DNA of 64,000 nucleotides from Streptomyces tuirus (GTDB lineage: Bacteria > Actinomycetota > Actinomycetes > Streptomycetales > Streptomycetaceae): NCBI GenBank assembly GCA_018195615.1, contig JAGTPG010000002.1, positions 5,573,501 to 5,637,500 on the forward strand, in the 5' to 3' direction. Under the pieces are notes generated by a model, which searched no databases, was not told the DNA's origin, and worked only from the letters and a program-made list of their open reading frames with translations. Numbering within the stretch: position 1 is the stretch's first letter; each line of letters begins with the position of its first letter. The position numbers and the translations under genes are program-made. Positions 40,818 through 50,245 of this stretch are shown here, one piece after another.

Positions 40818-42065
40818 CTAGTTCTCGTCCTCGCCGTCGATGCCCAGCCCGGGCAGGAGGCCGGGCAGGAGCGGCGGGAGTGTCACGTCCGGCTTGGGGA
40901 CGGGGGTGTTGTTCTCCGCTGACGGGGAGGTGCTCGCCTCGCTCTCCTTCGGCGGGTCGAGCAGGCCGCCGGTGTTGCCGCCGAGCAGGCCGTCGCTGTC
41001 GCCGTCGGAGCCGGACGAGCGGCTGGGGCTGCCGCTCTCGGAGCTGCCCTGGTCGGTGCGCCCGCCGCCGCTCTTGCCGGGCTGGGCCGACCGGTCGGTG
41101 GCGGAGGAGCCGGTGGAGGCCGACTCGGAGGCGCCCTGGCGCTTGCCTTCGCCGCCGCTCCTGGCCGGGGGCTCGGGGAGCAGGGAGCGCAGCGGGGCGA
41201 CGTCCTCCTCTATGGCGTCGAACACCGACGACACCTGCTCACTGACGTCCCCGAGCTGGACGGGGAGCTTCTCGCGCAGTTCGCCCCAGGCCTGGCGGTG
41301 GGAGCGGGAGAACGCGGACAGGGCCTGGATGGGGCCCAGGGAGTCCGGGTCGTGCTCGTAGGCCTCGCTCAGCAGCCGGTGGCCTTCCGACGCGTCGTGC
41401 CGCATGCCGGAGAGGGCGCGGCGGATCTCGCTGAGGGACTCGTGGTCCAGGGGGCCGCTGCGGCCGCGCTCCATCAGGCGGCGGGCTTCGCTGAGCCGGG
41501 TGGAGGCGTGGTCGAGATAGACCCGGCCGCGCTCGTCGGCGCCGTCGGCCAGGCCGAGTTTGACGTCCTCGATGCCGCGCTTGAGGCCGTAGAGCGAGTC
41601 GCCGGGCAGGGCGTCGGAGCTGGCGGCGGAGACGCCGCCGAAGGCGCTCGCGGCCACGCCGACACTGAGTCCGCCCGCGGTGAGGCCCTTGGCGAGCCGT
41701 GAGCGCGGCCGGAGCTTCTTCAGCGGGCCGGCGCGGTGGGCGCCACGGGCCCGGGTGGAGCGCTGCTCGGGGACCGCGCGGTCCGTCGCCCCGCCTCCCG
41801 CGGTGCCCTCCTGGAGCATGGCCTCGAAGGCGGCCACCAGCTGGGCCCGCTGGACGACCTTGACCTCCGGGTCGAACTCCGGTTCGGGCAGCGCGCCGAG
41901 ACCGGAGGCGAGTGCCAGCAGGCGTGCCTGTTCGGTCTGTTCCGCAGCGGCCGGGGCCGGTGCCGATCCTTCGGACTGCTCGGCCGCCGTGCCCTGCTCG
42001 GACTGCTCCTGAAGGGCCTGGGCGAAGGCGTTCGCCCGCCGGTGCGCCGATACGTTCGCGATCAC
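40818..42065 (-). CDS. rsbN: RsbN, membrane anti-sigma factor for BldN
   Basis: About 415 residues. N-terminal cytoplasmic sigma-binding part (ANVSAHRRANAFAQAL, LALASGLGALPEPEFDPEVK), one membrane helix (KGLTAGGLSVGVAASAFGG), and a large extracytoplasmic DUF5667-like helical domain (LPGDSLYGLKRGIEDVKLGL) with a low-complexity Ser/Gly/Pro tail. GTG 42065 is chosen: aggagg lies 8 bases upstream. It lies directly downstream of bldN. In Streptomyces RsbN sequesters sigma-BldN and delays chaplin/rodlin expression and sporulation. A sigma-BldN-type promoter lies upstream. Confidence 0.92.
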   Translation of the reverse strand: MIANVSAHRRANAFAQALQEQSEQGTAAEQSEGSAPAPAAAEQTEQARLLALASGLGALPEPEFDPEVKVVQRAQLVAAFEAMLQEGTAGGGATDRAVPEQRSTRARGAHRAGPLKKLRPRSRLAKGLTAGGLSVGVAASAFGGVSAASSDALPGDSLYGLKRGIEDVKLGLADGADERGRVYLDHASTRLSEARRLMERGRSGPLDHESLSEIRRALSGMRHDASEGHRLLSEAYEHDPDSLGPIQALSAFSRSHRQAWGELREKLPVQLGDVSEQVSSVFDAIEEDVAPLRSLLPEPPARSGGEGKRQGASESASTGSSATDRSAQPGKSGGGRTDQGSSESGSPSRSSGSDGDSDGLLGGNTGGLLDPPKESEASTSPSAENNTPVPKPDVTLPPLLPGLLPGLGIDGEDEN

Positions 42066-42194
42066 TGGCGGCACCTCCTCTCGTCATGACGGTCGACTCC
42101 CCAGGGGGTCCTGAGGGTTGCACGCCCTGAGTACGACCACTCGATCGGGTGATCGGAGTCGGCCAGGGGTGACCACAGGGAGTCTGCATCTCGC

Positions 42195-42223
42195 ACAACG
42201 AGCGGCGCGGCGCTTGGGTTACG
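42195..42223 (-). promoter_or_regulatory. Putative sigma-BldN promoter of rsbN
   Basis: On the minus strand cgtaac (-35; 42223-42218), 17-base spacer, cgttgt (-10; 42200-42195). It fits the published sigma-BldN consensus (CGTAAC, 16-17, CGTTGA) and lies 130 bases before the rsbN start, matching known autoregulation of the anti-sigma gene by BldN. Confidence 0.7.
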
Positions 42224-42301
42224 GACGCCGGATGATCGGATGCCGAAGTCAACGGACTTTCACGGAGCGTGAGTTGGAGGTGGCGGAGCGTGTCTGTCCG
42301 G

Positions 42302-43072
42302 TCAGCGGGCGTCTTCCGGGAGGAGCCGGGCGAGGGTGCGGACGGCCCGGTACTGGAGGGTCTTGATGGCGCCCTCGTTCTTGCCCATCACACGGGCGGT
42401 CTCGGCGACGGAGAGGCCCTGGAGGAAGCGGAGCGTCACGCACTCCTGCTGCTGCGGGTTGAGCCGGCGTACGGCGTCGAGCAGGGCGGCGTTGGAGAGG
42501 GACTCCAGGACGGAGTCCTCGGGGGAGCGCTCGACCTCGTTGGCGTCGAGCATCTCGCCGGTGGTGACCTCGAGGCGGAACCGGCTGGACTTGAAGTGGT
42601 CGGCGACCAGGTTGCGGGCGATGGTGACGAGCCAGGCGCCGAAGTCGCGGCCCTGCCAGGTGAAGGTGCCGATCCGCCGCAGGGCCCGCAGAAAGGTCTC
42701 ACTGGTGAGGTCCTCGGCGGTCGCCTTACCTCCGACCCGGTAGTAGATGTACCGGTAGACGGTGTCGCTGTACTGGTCGTAGAGGCGTCCGAAGGCGTCG
42801 GCCTCGCCGGCCTGGGCGCGCTCCACGAGGTCCATCATCCGGGCGCTGTCGCTGTCCGCCGCGGGTCGGCGGGCGGTGGCCGCCCCGGACGGGCGGCCTC
42901 GTCTGCCGACCGCGGCGCTGCCCTCGGCCAGTGCGTAGCACGGGCCGAGGGGTGCGGCGGTGGCGAATGCGGGGACGGCGTACGCGGTGGGGACGAAGCC
43001 GCGCAACAGGTCGAGGACCGTTGCGCGCAGCGTAGCCAGGCCCGAGGCGTCAACCCCGACGTGTGGGTACAC
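42302..43072 (-). CDS. bldN: Developmental RNA polymerase sigma factor BldN
   Basis: ECF sigma factor needed for aerial hyphae, 256 residues. It is made as pro-sigma: about 80 extra N-terminal residues (YPHVGVDASGLATLRATVL...) precede region 2. Region 2: EADAFGRLYDQYSDTVYRYI and LTSETFLRALRRIGTF; region 4: NPQQQECVTLRFLQGLSVAE and VMGKNEGAIKTLQYRAVRTL. Start GTG 43072. The pro-sequence is known to be cleaved in S. coelicolor. rsbN follows 236 bases downstream. A BldD-like site lies 34-51 bases upstream. Confidence 0.96.
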   Translation of the reverse strand: MYPHVGVDASGLATLRATVLDLLRGFVPTAYAVPAFATAAPLGPCYALAEGSAAVGRRGRPSGAATARRPAADSDSARMMDLVERAQAGEADAFGRLYDQYSDTVYRYIYYRVGGKATAEDLTSETFLRALRRIGTFTWQGRDFGAWLVTIARNLVADHFKSSRFRLEVTTGEMLDANEVERSPEDSVLESLSNAALLDAVRRLNPQQQECVTLRFLQGLSVAETARVMGKNEGAIKTLQYRAVRTLARLLPEDAR

Positions 43073-43420
43073 GGGACTCCCAGAGGCAGAGCTTCCATCA
43101 CGTGCAGTGCGGGACCTTTCACCCGTCGTAGCGACGGAGGGGTACCGGTTTGCGTCTGAGGAGAATAACGCTTCGTGTAGGCACTGCTACACCGAGTTGC
43201 TCAAATCATCGATTACGTCGCTTCCGTAACCGATTGACGCCCGATCAAGTGTCGGAGCGTGAACGGTTGTTGATCGGAAGGGTTCGCATTGTGACGGAGT
43301 CCAGGGCGTGTTGTGGCCGTGTGCAGCCAAGAGGACTGGACGCGAGGTTGTGGGGGTACGCCAGTTGGATTTACGGGGATTGTCATCCCGTAAACGTTGG
43401 TGTCGCGGATTGATCGGTCG
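43073..43420 (-). promoter_or_regulatory. bldN upstream region with possible BldD half-sites
   Basis: 348 bases without a gene. agtgc (43106-43110) and tcacc (43119-43123) resemble the two BldD half-sites, spaced by 8 bases; bldN is a known BldD target. There is also gtgtag...ctacac (6-bp arms, about 43174-43191). I could not assign -10/-35 boxes. Confidence 0.4.
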
Positions 43421-44323
43421 TCAGCGGCGGCGGCGGTGCAGGGCGATCGCCGCCGCCGTGCCGCCGGCCACGGCGCCGACGCCGGCCGCGGCGGGGATGC
43501 CGACCTTGGCCGCCTTGCGGCCGGTGCGGTAGTCGCGCAGGCGCCAGTCGAGCTCGCGGGCGTGCTTGCGCAGCTTGGAGTCCGGGTTGATGGCGTAGGG
43601 GTGGCCGACCAGGGACAGCATCGGGATGTCGTTGTGCGAGTCGCTGTAGGCGGCGCAGCGGCCCAGGTCCAGGCCCTCCGCCGCCGCCAGGGCGCGGACC
43701 GCCTCGGCCTTCGCGGGGCCGTGCAGCGGCTCGCCGACCAGCTTGCCGGTGTAGACGCCGTCGACGGACTCGGCGACCGTGCCGAGGGCGCCGGTCAGGC
43801 CCAGGCGGCGGGCGATGACCTGGGCGATCTCGACCGGGGCCGCCGTCACCAGCCACACCTTCTGGCCCGCGTCCAGGTGGGCCTGGGCGAGGGCGCGGGT
43901 GCCGGGCCAGATGCGCTCGGCCATGTACTCGTCGTAGATCTCCTCGCCGATCGACTGGAGCTCGGCGACGCGGTGGCCCTTGACGATCGACAGCGCCGAG
44001 TCGCGGGCCTCCTGCATGTGCTCGGGGTCCTCGACCCCGGCCAGCCGGAACCAGGCCTGCTGCCAGGCGAACTTCGCGAGGTCGCGGGTCTCGAAGAACT
44101 TCCGCTTGTACAGGCCCCGCCCGAAGTGGAAGAGCGCGGCGCCCTGCATGACGGTGTTGTCCAGGTCGAAGAAGGCGGCGGCCCGGTCGTCGCCGTGCAC
44201 CGGGAACTGCGGTTCCTCGGTCGTGCCGGCAGCCTCCTGCGAGGACTTGCGTGCTGCCTCCGCCGAGGCCTCGCCTGCCAAAACGCTCCGCGCCGTGGCG
44301 GAGCGCCTACGGGAGTGAGCCAT
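43421..44323 (-). CDS. HAD-IB family phosphatase (SerB-like) with C-terminal hydrophobic tail
   Basis: 300 residues. HAD motif I AAFFDLDNTVMQGAA, motif II VWLVTAAPVEIA, Lys in GPAKAEAVRALA and motif IV AAYSDSHNDIPML. These match the HAD-IB subfamily of phosphoserine-phosphatase-like enzymes; in actinobacteria related proteins often act on glycerophospholipids or are tied to acyltransferases. The end GIPAAAGVGAVAGGTAAAIALHRRRR-type tail (seen as a hydrophobic helix plus four Arg) suggests membrane contact. Upstream of bldN on the same strand; position conserved in S. coelicolor. Confidence 0.88.
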   Translation of the reverse strand: MAHSRRRSATARSVLAGEASAEAARKSSQEAAGTTEEPQFPVHGDDRAAAFFDLDNTVMQGAALFHFGRGLYKRKFFETRDLAKFAWQQAWFRLAGVEDPEHMQEARDSALSIVKGHRVAELQSIGEEIYDEYMAERIWPGTRALAQAHLDAGQKVWLVTAAPVEIAQVIARRLGLTGALGTVAESVDGVYTGKLVGEPLHGPAKAEAVRALAAAEGLDLGRCAAYSDSHNDIPMLSLVGHPYAINPDSKLRKHARELDWRLRDYRTGRKAAKVGIPAAAGVGAVAGGTAAAIALHRRRR

Positions 44324-44506
44324 CCAAGAGCGGCCATGGCGTGAGCATAGCCAGTTTGTTCGGTGGTTCCGGAGTCGAGAGGTTTGGAGCGTGTGAACTC
44401 TCGGCGAGTGTGTCGTTAAAGATGCCGCGCGCGGCGGATCCGGTCGGCGTGTCCCCTGGCCTTTCGTGAGGGTTCCCCTCGTTCACGGGCGCGCGACAAT
44501 GGCGGA

Positions 44507-44776
44507 ATGAGTCCCCTCTTTCGTCGTAATCCCCCTCGGGACCGGCTCGTCACACTGATCGGCAAGCCCGGCTGTCATCTGTGTGATGACGCGCAGGTCG
44601 TTGTGGAGAAGGTGTGCGGTGATCTCGGAGTCCCCTGGGAGAAGAAGGACATCACCGAGGATCAGGAACTGCACGACCAGTACTGGGAGCAGATCCCGGT
44701 CGTGCTGGTGGACGGCAGGCAGCACACGTTCTGGCGCGTGAACGAGGGCCGTCTGCGCAAGGCGCTGGCCGACTGA
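44507..44776 (+). CDS. Glutaredoxin-family protein
   Basis: 89-residue thioredoxin-fold protein. Redox motif C-H-L-C in LIGKPGCHLCDDAQVVVEKV, cis-Pro region in QIPVVLVDGRQHTFWRV. The family (DUF836-like glutaredoxins) is usual just before rex in Streptomyces, which suits a redox role. ATG 44507. The 312 bases between it and rex hold the Rex operator and a leader hairpin. Confidence 0.9.
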   Translation: MSPLFRRNPPRDRLVTLIGKPGCHLCDDAQVVVEKVCGDLGVPWEKKDITEDQELHDQYWEQIPVVLVDGRQHTFWRVNEGRLRKALAD

Positions 44777-44990
44777 GACCGGCCCGTGACGCGACTGACC
44801 GAGCAGTCCAAACCGGTCGGCGGGTCGCTTAGGATCGGAGCCGGCTGGTCTCGGGGCGGGATACACAGAGGAGAGTGTGCGGTTTTGCCCCCAGGAGCGA
44901 AGGAACGGCGGTGCTTGTGCGCCGGTTCCCCACGAATGCGCCGGGGGTGCGTGAGCCCGGTCACGTTGGCCGGGCAAAACGGACACCATC

Positions 44991-45010
44991 TTTGTGCACG
45001 CGTTCACAAA
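44991..45010. promoter_or_regulatory. Rex operator (ROP) of the rex-hem operon
   Basis: tttgtgcacgcgttcacaaa is a near-perfect inverted repeat matching the Rex operator consensus TTGTGAAnnnnTTCACAA with a single departure. It lies 79 bases before the rex start. In S. coelicolor Rex represses its own rex-hemACD operon until the NADH/NAD ratio rises. Confidence 0.88.
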
Positions 45011-45031
45011 GACATAGCCTGCTTTCGACGG

Positions 45032-45059
45032 GGCGGTCATGTAGGGACGTATGACCGCC
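45032..45059 (+). promoter_or_regulatory. Leader hairpin between the Rex operator and rex
   Basis: ggcggtcat (45032-45040) and atgaccgcc (45051-45059) are exact complements around a 10-base loop, 29 bases before the rex GTG. It would form in the 5' leader of the rex-hem mRNA or could be a second protein site. No function known to me. Confidence 0.5.
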
Positions 45060-45088
45060 TACAGCCCCGCTCTACCCGCAGGAGCACC

Positions 45089-45852
45089 GTGGCAACTGGC
45101 CGAACTCACCGACCGGCGACCCGCAGCCGAGGGATTCCCGAGGCCACCGTCGCCCGGCTTCCGCTGTACCTCCGCGCCCTGACCGCGCTGTCGGAGCGCT
45201 CGGTGCCCACGGTCTCCTCCGAGGAGCTCGCGGCCGCCGCGGGGTCAACTCCGCGAAGCTGCGCAAGGACTTCTCCTACCTCGGCTCCTACGGGACCAGG
45301 GGTGTCGGCTACGACGTCGAGTATCTCGTCTACCAGATCTCCCGCGAACTGGGGCTCACCCAGGACTGGCCGGTCGTGATCGTCGGTATCGGTAACCTCG
45401 GCGCCGCCCTCGCCAACTACGGCGGTTTCGCCTCCCGCGGCTTCCGGGTCGCCGCGCTGATCGACGCCGATCCGGCCATGGCGGGCAAGCCCGTCGCCGG
45501 GATCCCCGTGCAGCACTCCGACGACCTGGAGAAGATCATCCAGGACAACGGCGTGTCGATCGGTGTCATCGCCACCCCCGCCGGCGCCGCCCAGCAGGTC
45601 TGTGACCGGCTCGTGGCCGCCGGGGTCACCTCCATCCTGAACTTCGCGCCGACCGTGCTGTCCGTCCCGGACGGCGTCGACGTGCGCAAGGTCGACCTCT
45701 CCATCGAGCTGCAGATCCTCGCCTTCCACGAGCAGCGCAAGGCCGGCGAGGAGGCCGCCGCCTCCGACGGGGGCGTCCCGGCCGCCGCCGCCCGCAGCGA
45801 GTCCGCCGACCAGGGGCCTGACGGGGACATGCCCGCCGTGATGCCGGCATGA
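45089..45852 (+). CDS. rex: Redox-sensing transcriptional repressor Rex (one-base frameshift)
   Basis: Senses NADH/NAD ratio and represses respiratory and haem genes under good oxygen supply; about 254 residues after correction. N-terminal winged HTH (IPEATVARLPLYLRAL, SSEELAAAAGVNSAKLRKDF) and Rossmann domain with VVIVGIGNLGAALANY and ALIDADPAMAGKPVAG. GTG 45089 gives the family start (V-A-T-G-R-T-H-R). One G is missing in the run at 45241-45244, inside the recognition helix region. First gene of rex-hemA-hemC-hemD; its end overlaps hemA by four bases. Confidence 0.95.
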
Positions 45853-47547
45853 GCCTCCTCGTCGTCGGACTCAGCCACCGCAGCGCCCCGGTCAGCGTGC
45901 TGGAGCGCGCCTCGCTCAGCGCGGACGCGCAGGTCAAGCTGCTCCAGGACACGGTCGCCGCCGAACCGGCCACCGAGGCCGCGGTGCTCGCCACCTGCAA
46001 CCGCATCGAGCTCTACGCCGACGTGGACAAGTTCCACGCCGGTGTCGCCGAGCTGTCCACGCTGCTCGCCCAGCACAGCGGGGTCGGCCTGGAGGAGCTC
46101 ACTCCCTATCTCTACGTGCACTACGAGGACCGGGCCGTCCACCACCTGTTCTCGGTGGCCTGCGGGCTGGACTCGATGGTCGTGGGCGAGGGGCAGATCC
46201 TCGGCCAGATCAAGGACTCCCTGGCCCGGGCGCAGGAGCTGCACTCCGCCGGCCGGCTGCTGAACGACCTGTTCCAGCAGGCCCTGCGCGTCGGCAAGCG
46301 CGCCCACTCCGAGACCGGCATCGACCGCGCCGGCCAGTCCCTGGTCACCTTCGGCCTGGAGCAGCTGGCCGCGGGCAGCGATGTGGAGACCTGGGCCCGG
46401 GCAAGAAGGCCCTGGTCATCGGGGCCGGGTCGATGTCCTCCCTGGCCGCCGCGACGCTCGCGCGCGCCGGCGTCGCCGAGGTCGTCGTGGCCAACCGCAC
46501 CCTCGACCGCGCCGAGCGGCTCGCCCAGATCCTCACCGAGGGCGACGACACGGACGTGCTGGCCCGCGCGGTACCGATGGAATCGGTGCCGGCCGAGCTG
46601 ACACGTGCCGACGTCGCCGTCTCCTGCACCGGCGCGACGGGCCTGGTCCTGACGGCCGAGGCGGTCGCCGCCGCGGTGGAGGGCCGCACCGGGCAGCCGG
46701 CCGCCGAGATCGAGGACGGCCGGCCCGCCGAGTCCCGGCAGGCGCCGCTGCCGTCCACCTCCGTCGGCAACGACGAGAACTGCCCGCTCGACCTGTCCGC
46801 CGTGCAGCCCGGCTTCTCCGTCATGGGGGAGGCCGCCGTGGCCGGCATGGACGCCGCCACGCTGGAGCAGCACGCCGCGTGGGTCGCGGGCGGCACCGTC
46901 GACCGCCGGGACGCGGCCCGCCGCAGCCCCGAGGCCGACACCGAGCTGATCGGCGCGCTCGCCGCGACCGTCGCGACCGTCGGGCGGATCCCGAGCGGCG
47001 CCGGCCCGAGCCGGTCGAGGAGCCGCAGCGGCCCGAGCCCGTGCTCTTCCTGCTGGACCTGGCGATGCCGCGCGACATCGACGCGGCCGTGCACCGGCTG
47101 GCCGGGGTGCGGCTGGTGGACATCGAATCGCTCGCGGAGGCATCCGCGGGCGCTCCGATGGCTGCCGATGTGGACCAGGTCCGGCGTATCGTCTCCGACG
47201 AGGTCGCGGCCTTCGGTGCAGCACTGCGGGCCGCGCACATCACGCCGACCGTGGTCGCCCTGCGCACCATGGCCGCCGATGTCGTGGCCAGCGAGATCGC
47301 CCGCCTGGACGGACGGCTGCCCGGCCTCGACGACAAGCACCGAGCGGAGATCACCCAGACCGTGAAGCGCGTGGTCGACAAGCTCCTGCACGCGCCGACC
47401 GTACGGGTCAAGCAACTCGCGGCCGAACCCGGCGGCGCCGGGTACGCCGACGCGCTGCGGACCCTGTTCGACCTCGACCCCGAGACGGTGGCAGCCGTCT
47501 CCCGAGCCGGGGAAAGCACCACCCAGAAAGACCGAGGCCCGGCATGA
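45849..47547 (+). CDS. hemA: Glutamyl-tRNA reductase HemA (two one-base frameshifts)
   Basis: First committed step of C5 haem synthesis: reduces Glu-tRNA to glutamate-1-semialdehyde. About 566 residues after correction, longer than the usual 420. Catalytic Cys in ATCNRIELYAD, GLDSMVVGEGQILGQIK, NADPH site KALVIGAGSMSSLAAATLAR. About 100 extra residues are inserted after the VAVSCTGATG strand (GRTGQPAAEIEDGRPAESRQ and onward) before LFLLDLAMPRDID; a similar insertion is normal in Streptomyces. Missing bases: G run 46399-46401 and C run 47005-47007. Stop overlaps hemC start (ATGA). Confidence 0.95.
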
Positions 47548-48502
47548 ACGACACAGCGCTGAGGCTCGGTACCCGGCGGAGCAAGCTCGCCATGGCCCAG
47601 TCCGGGCAGGTGGCCGAGGCCGTGAGCCGGGTCACCGGGCGGCCCGTCGAGCTCGTCGAGATCACCACGTACGGCGACGTCTCGCGTGAGGCGCTCGCGC
47701 AGATCGGCGGCACCGGTGTGTTCGTGACCGCCCTGCGCGACGCGCTGCTCAAGGGCGAGGTCGACTTCGCGGTGCACTCGCTGAAGGACCTGCCGACCAC
47801 GCAGCCCGACGAGCTGGTCGTCGCCGCCGTGCCCGTGCGGGAGGACCCGCGGGACGTGATCGTCGCCCGGGACGCCCTGAAGTTCACCGACCTGCCCTCC
47901 GGGGCCCGCATCGGCACCGGCTCGCCGCGCCGCATGGCCCAGCTGAACGCGTACGCGCGCAGCCATGGCCTGGACATAGCGACGGTCCCGATCCGCGGCA
48001 ACGTCGACACCCGCATCGGGTTCGTGCGCAAGGGGGAGCTCGACGCCGTCGTGCTGGCCGCCGCCGGACTGAACCGGATCGGCCGGGGTGACGAAGTGAC
48101 CGACTTCCTGTCGGTCGACACGGTTTTGCCCGCCCCGGCCAGGGGGCTCTGGCGATCGAGTGTGCCGCGGGCAACGCGGACCTCGTCGCCGCGCTCGCCG
48201 AACTCGACGACCCGTTCACGCGGGTCGCCGTGACGGCCGAGCGGTCACTGCTCGCCGCCCTGGAGGCCGGTTGCAGCGCACCTGTGGGCGCGCTGGCCGA
48301 CCTTCTGGCCGACGGGCAGATTGTCAAGGAAATGCGCCTGCGCGGCGTCGTCGGGACCACCGACGGCACGCGCATGGTGCAGCTGTCCACCACCGGTCCC
48401 GTGCCCGAGACACACGACGGGGCAACGGCGCTCGGTCGCGAACTCGCGGCCGAGATGCTCGCCCAGGGCGCGGCCGGTCTGATGGGGGAGCGAGCACATT
48501 GA
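47544..48502 (+). CDS. hemC: Hydroxymethylbilane synthase HemC (one-base frameshift)
   Basis: Joins four porphobilinogens into hydroxymethylbilane; about 319 residues after correction. ALRLGTRRSKLAMAQSGQVA, the DFAVHSLKDLPT loop, GTGSPRRMAQLNA, catalytic Asp region GELDAVVLAAAGLNR, and the Cys carrying the dipyrromethane cofactor in LEAGCSAPVGA. One C is missing in the run at 48133-48136; correction restores L-P-A-P-G-Q-G-A-L-A-I-E-C. Overlaps hemA upstream and hemD downstream by four bases each, indicating tight translational coupling. Confidence 0.96.
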
Positions 48503-50205
48503 GCCCCACCACCCTTTCCGCCGGTCCTGAACACGGGCACGTCACCTTCCTGGGTGCCGGACCCGGAGATCCGGGACTGCTGACTCTGCGCGCCGTGGAG
48601 GCACTGGCGAACGCGGACGTCCTCGTCGCCGAGCACGAGGTGCTCGACGTCGTACGTCAGCACGCCAGGCAGGGCGTCTCCGAGATGCACACGGACGCGG
48701 ATCCTTCCCAGGATCCGGCGCCGGGCACAGGAACGCCCCAGCTGACGGTAGTTGACGGCACGTCAACCACCGCCGCCGCCCCCGCGGTGCGGGATGCCGC
48801 ACATCTTGTCATGGAGGCCGCGCGGGGCGGCAGGCGGGTCGTGCGTGCGGTGTCCGGCGACCCGGGCCTCGACACGTACGCCGCCGAGGAGATGCTGGCG
48901 TGCGCCGCCGCCGGGGTGCCCTTCGAGGTCGTCCCCGGTATCGCGAGCGCCGTCGGTGTGCCCGCCTACGCCGGTGTGCCGCTGCGGGACGCCCAGGGCG
49001 CGGACGTGCGGTTCGTGGACGCGCGCACGGCGTCGGACCGGTGCTGGACGGAGGTCGGCGCGTCGGACGGCACGGTCGTCGTCTCCACCACGCTGGACTC
49101 CGTCGCCGCGGCGGCCGGCGAGCTCGTCTCCGCGGGCCGCAAGCCGGACACCCCGATGACGGTCACCGTCGCCGGTACGACCACCCGGCAGCGCACCTGG
49201 ACCGCCACGCTCGGCACGATCGCGCAGACGCTGAAGCAGGCCAAGGTGCTGCCCTCGCCCGAGGGCGGGCGGCCGGTGATAGCCGTGGTCGGTGAGCGTT
49301 CCGCCGCCGCCCAGCGCGACCAGCTCGCGTGGTTCGAGTCCAAGCCGCTGTTCGGCTGGAAGGTGCTCGTGCCGCGGACCAAGGAGCAGGCGGCGTCGCT
49401 CTCCGACCAGCTGCGGTCGTACGGGGCCGTGCCGCACGAGGTGCCGACGATCGCCGTCGAGCCGCCGCGCACGCCCCAGCAGATGGAGCGGGCGGTCAAG
49501 GGCCTGGTGACGGGCCGCTACGAGTGGATCGCCTTCACCTCGGTGAACGCGGTCAAGGCCGTGCGGGAGAAGTTCGAGGAGTACGGGCTCGACGCGCGTG
49601 CTTTCGCGGGCATCAAGGTCGCGGCTGTGGGCGAGCAGACGGCCAACGCGCTGATCGCCTTCGGTGTGAAGCCGGATCTGGTGCCGAGCGGGGAGCAGAG
49701 CGCGGCCGGACTGCTGGAGGACTGGCCGCCCTACGACCCCGTCTTCGACCCGATCGACCGGGTGTTCCTGCCGCGTGCCGACATCGCCACGGAGACGCTG
49801 GTCGCCGGGCTGATCGAGCTCGGCTGGGAGGTCGACGACGTCACCGCCTACCGGACCGTGCGGGCCTCGCCGCCGCCGGCCGAGACGCGGGAGGCGATCA
49901 AGGGCGGCGGGTTCGACGCGGTTCTCTTCACGTCGTCGTCCACGGTGCGGAACCTGGTGGGCATCGCCGGCAAGCCGCACAACGTCACTGTCATCGCCTG
50001 TATCGGCCCGGCCACGGCCAAGACCGCCGAGGAGCACGGCCTCCGGGTGGACGTCATGGCGCCCGAGCCGTCCGTGCTGAAGCTCGCGGAGGCGCTGGCC
50101 GACTTCGGCGCGAAGCGGAGAGCCGCCGCTGTGGAGGCCGGGGATCCTGTGACCCGGCCGAGTGAGCGGAGGCCGGGGGCGCGGAGGCGGCGGTCGACGA
50201 CGTAG
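48499..50205 (+). CDS. hemD: Bifunctional uroporphyrinogen-III C-methyltransferase / synthase (CobA-HemD fusion)
   Basis: About 568 residues. The N-terminal half is an SAM methyltransferase of the CobA/CysG type (HVTFLGAGPGDPGLLTLRAV, RVVRAVSGDPGLDTYAAEE, FEVVPGIASAVGVPAYAG), which would make precorrin-2 for cobalamin/sirohaem. The C-terminal half is uroporphyrinogen-III synthase (GWKVLVPRTKEQAASLSDQL, WIAFTSVNAVKAVREKF, DAVLFTSSSTVRNLVGI). TTG 48499 overlaps the hemC stop (TTGA). Fusion is the standard actinobacterial form. Complete and in frame; ends in a basic tail. Confidence 0.94.
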   Translation: MSPTTLSAGPEHGHVTFLGAGPGDPGLLTLRAVEALANADVLVAEHEVLDVVRQHARQGVSEMHTDADPSQDPAPGTGTPQLTVVDGTSTTAAAPAVRDAAHLVMEAARGGRRVVRAVSGDPGLDTYAAEEMLACAAAGVPFEVVPGIASAVGVPAYAGVPLRDAQGADVRFVDARTASDRCWTEVGASDGTVVVSTTLDSVAAAAGELVSAGRKPDTPMTVTVAGTTTRQRTWTATLGTIAQTLKQAKVLPSPEGGRPVIAVVGERSAAAQRDQLAWFESKPLFGWKVLVPRTKEQAASLSDQLRSYGAVPHEVPTIAVEPPRTPQQMERAVKGLVTGRYEWIAFTSVNAVKAVREKFEEYGLDARAFAGIKVAAVGEQTANALIAFGVKPDLVPSGEQSAAGLLEDWPPYDPVFDPIDRVFLPRADIATETLVAGLIELGWEVDDVTAYRTVRASPPPAETREAIKGGGFDAVLFTSSSTVRNLVGIAGKPHNVTVIACIGPATAKTAEEHGLRVDVMAPEPSVLKLAEALADFGAKRRAAAVEAGDPVTRPSERRPGARRRRSTT

Positions 50206-50245
50206 GCGTACGCCGAGGTGAGCGGTCCGACTGTGCCGGCTGCGG

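Noticed and set aside
48160..48498. Extending hemD upstream in its open frame
   Set aside because: The segment overlaps the coding region of hemC; TTG 48499 overlapping the hemC stop gives the normal start of the methyltransferase domain.
45849..48502. Frameshifts in hemA and hemC considered as programmed frameshifting or pseudogenes
   Set aside because: Shift sites have no slippery heptamer or common structure, differ in position and sequence, and occur equally in unrelated genes, all as one lost base in a G/C run.
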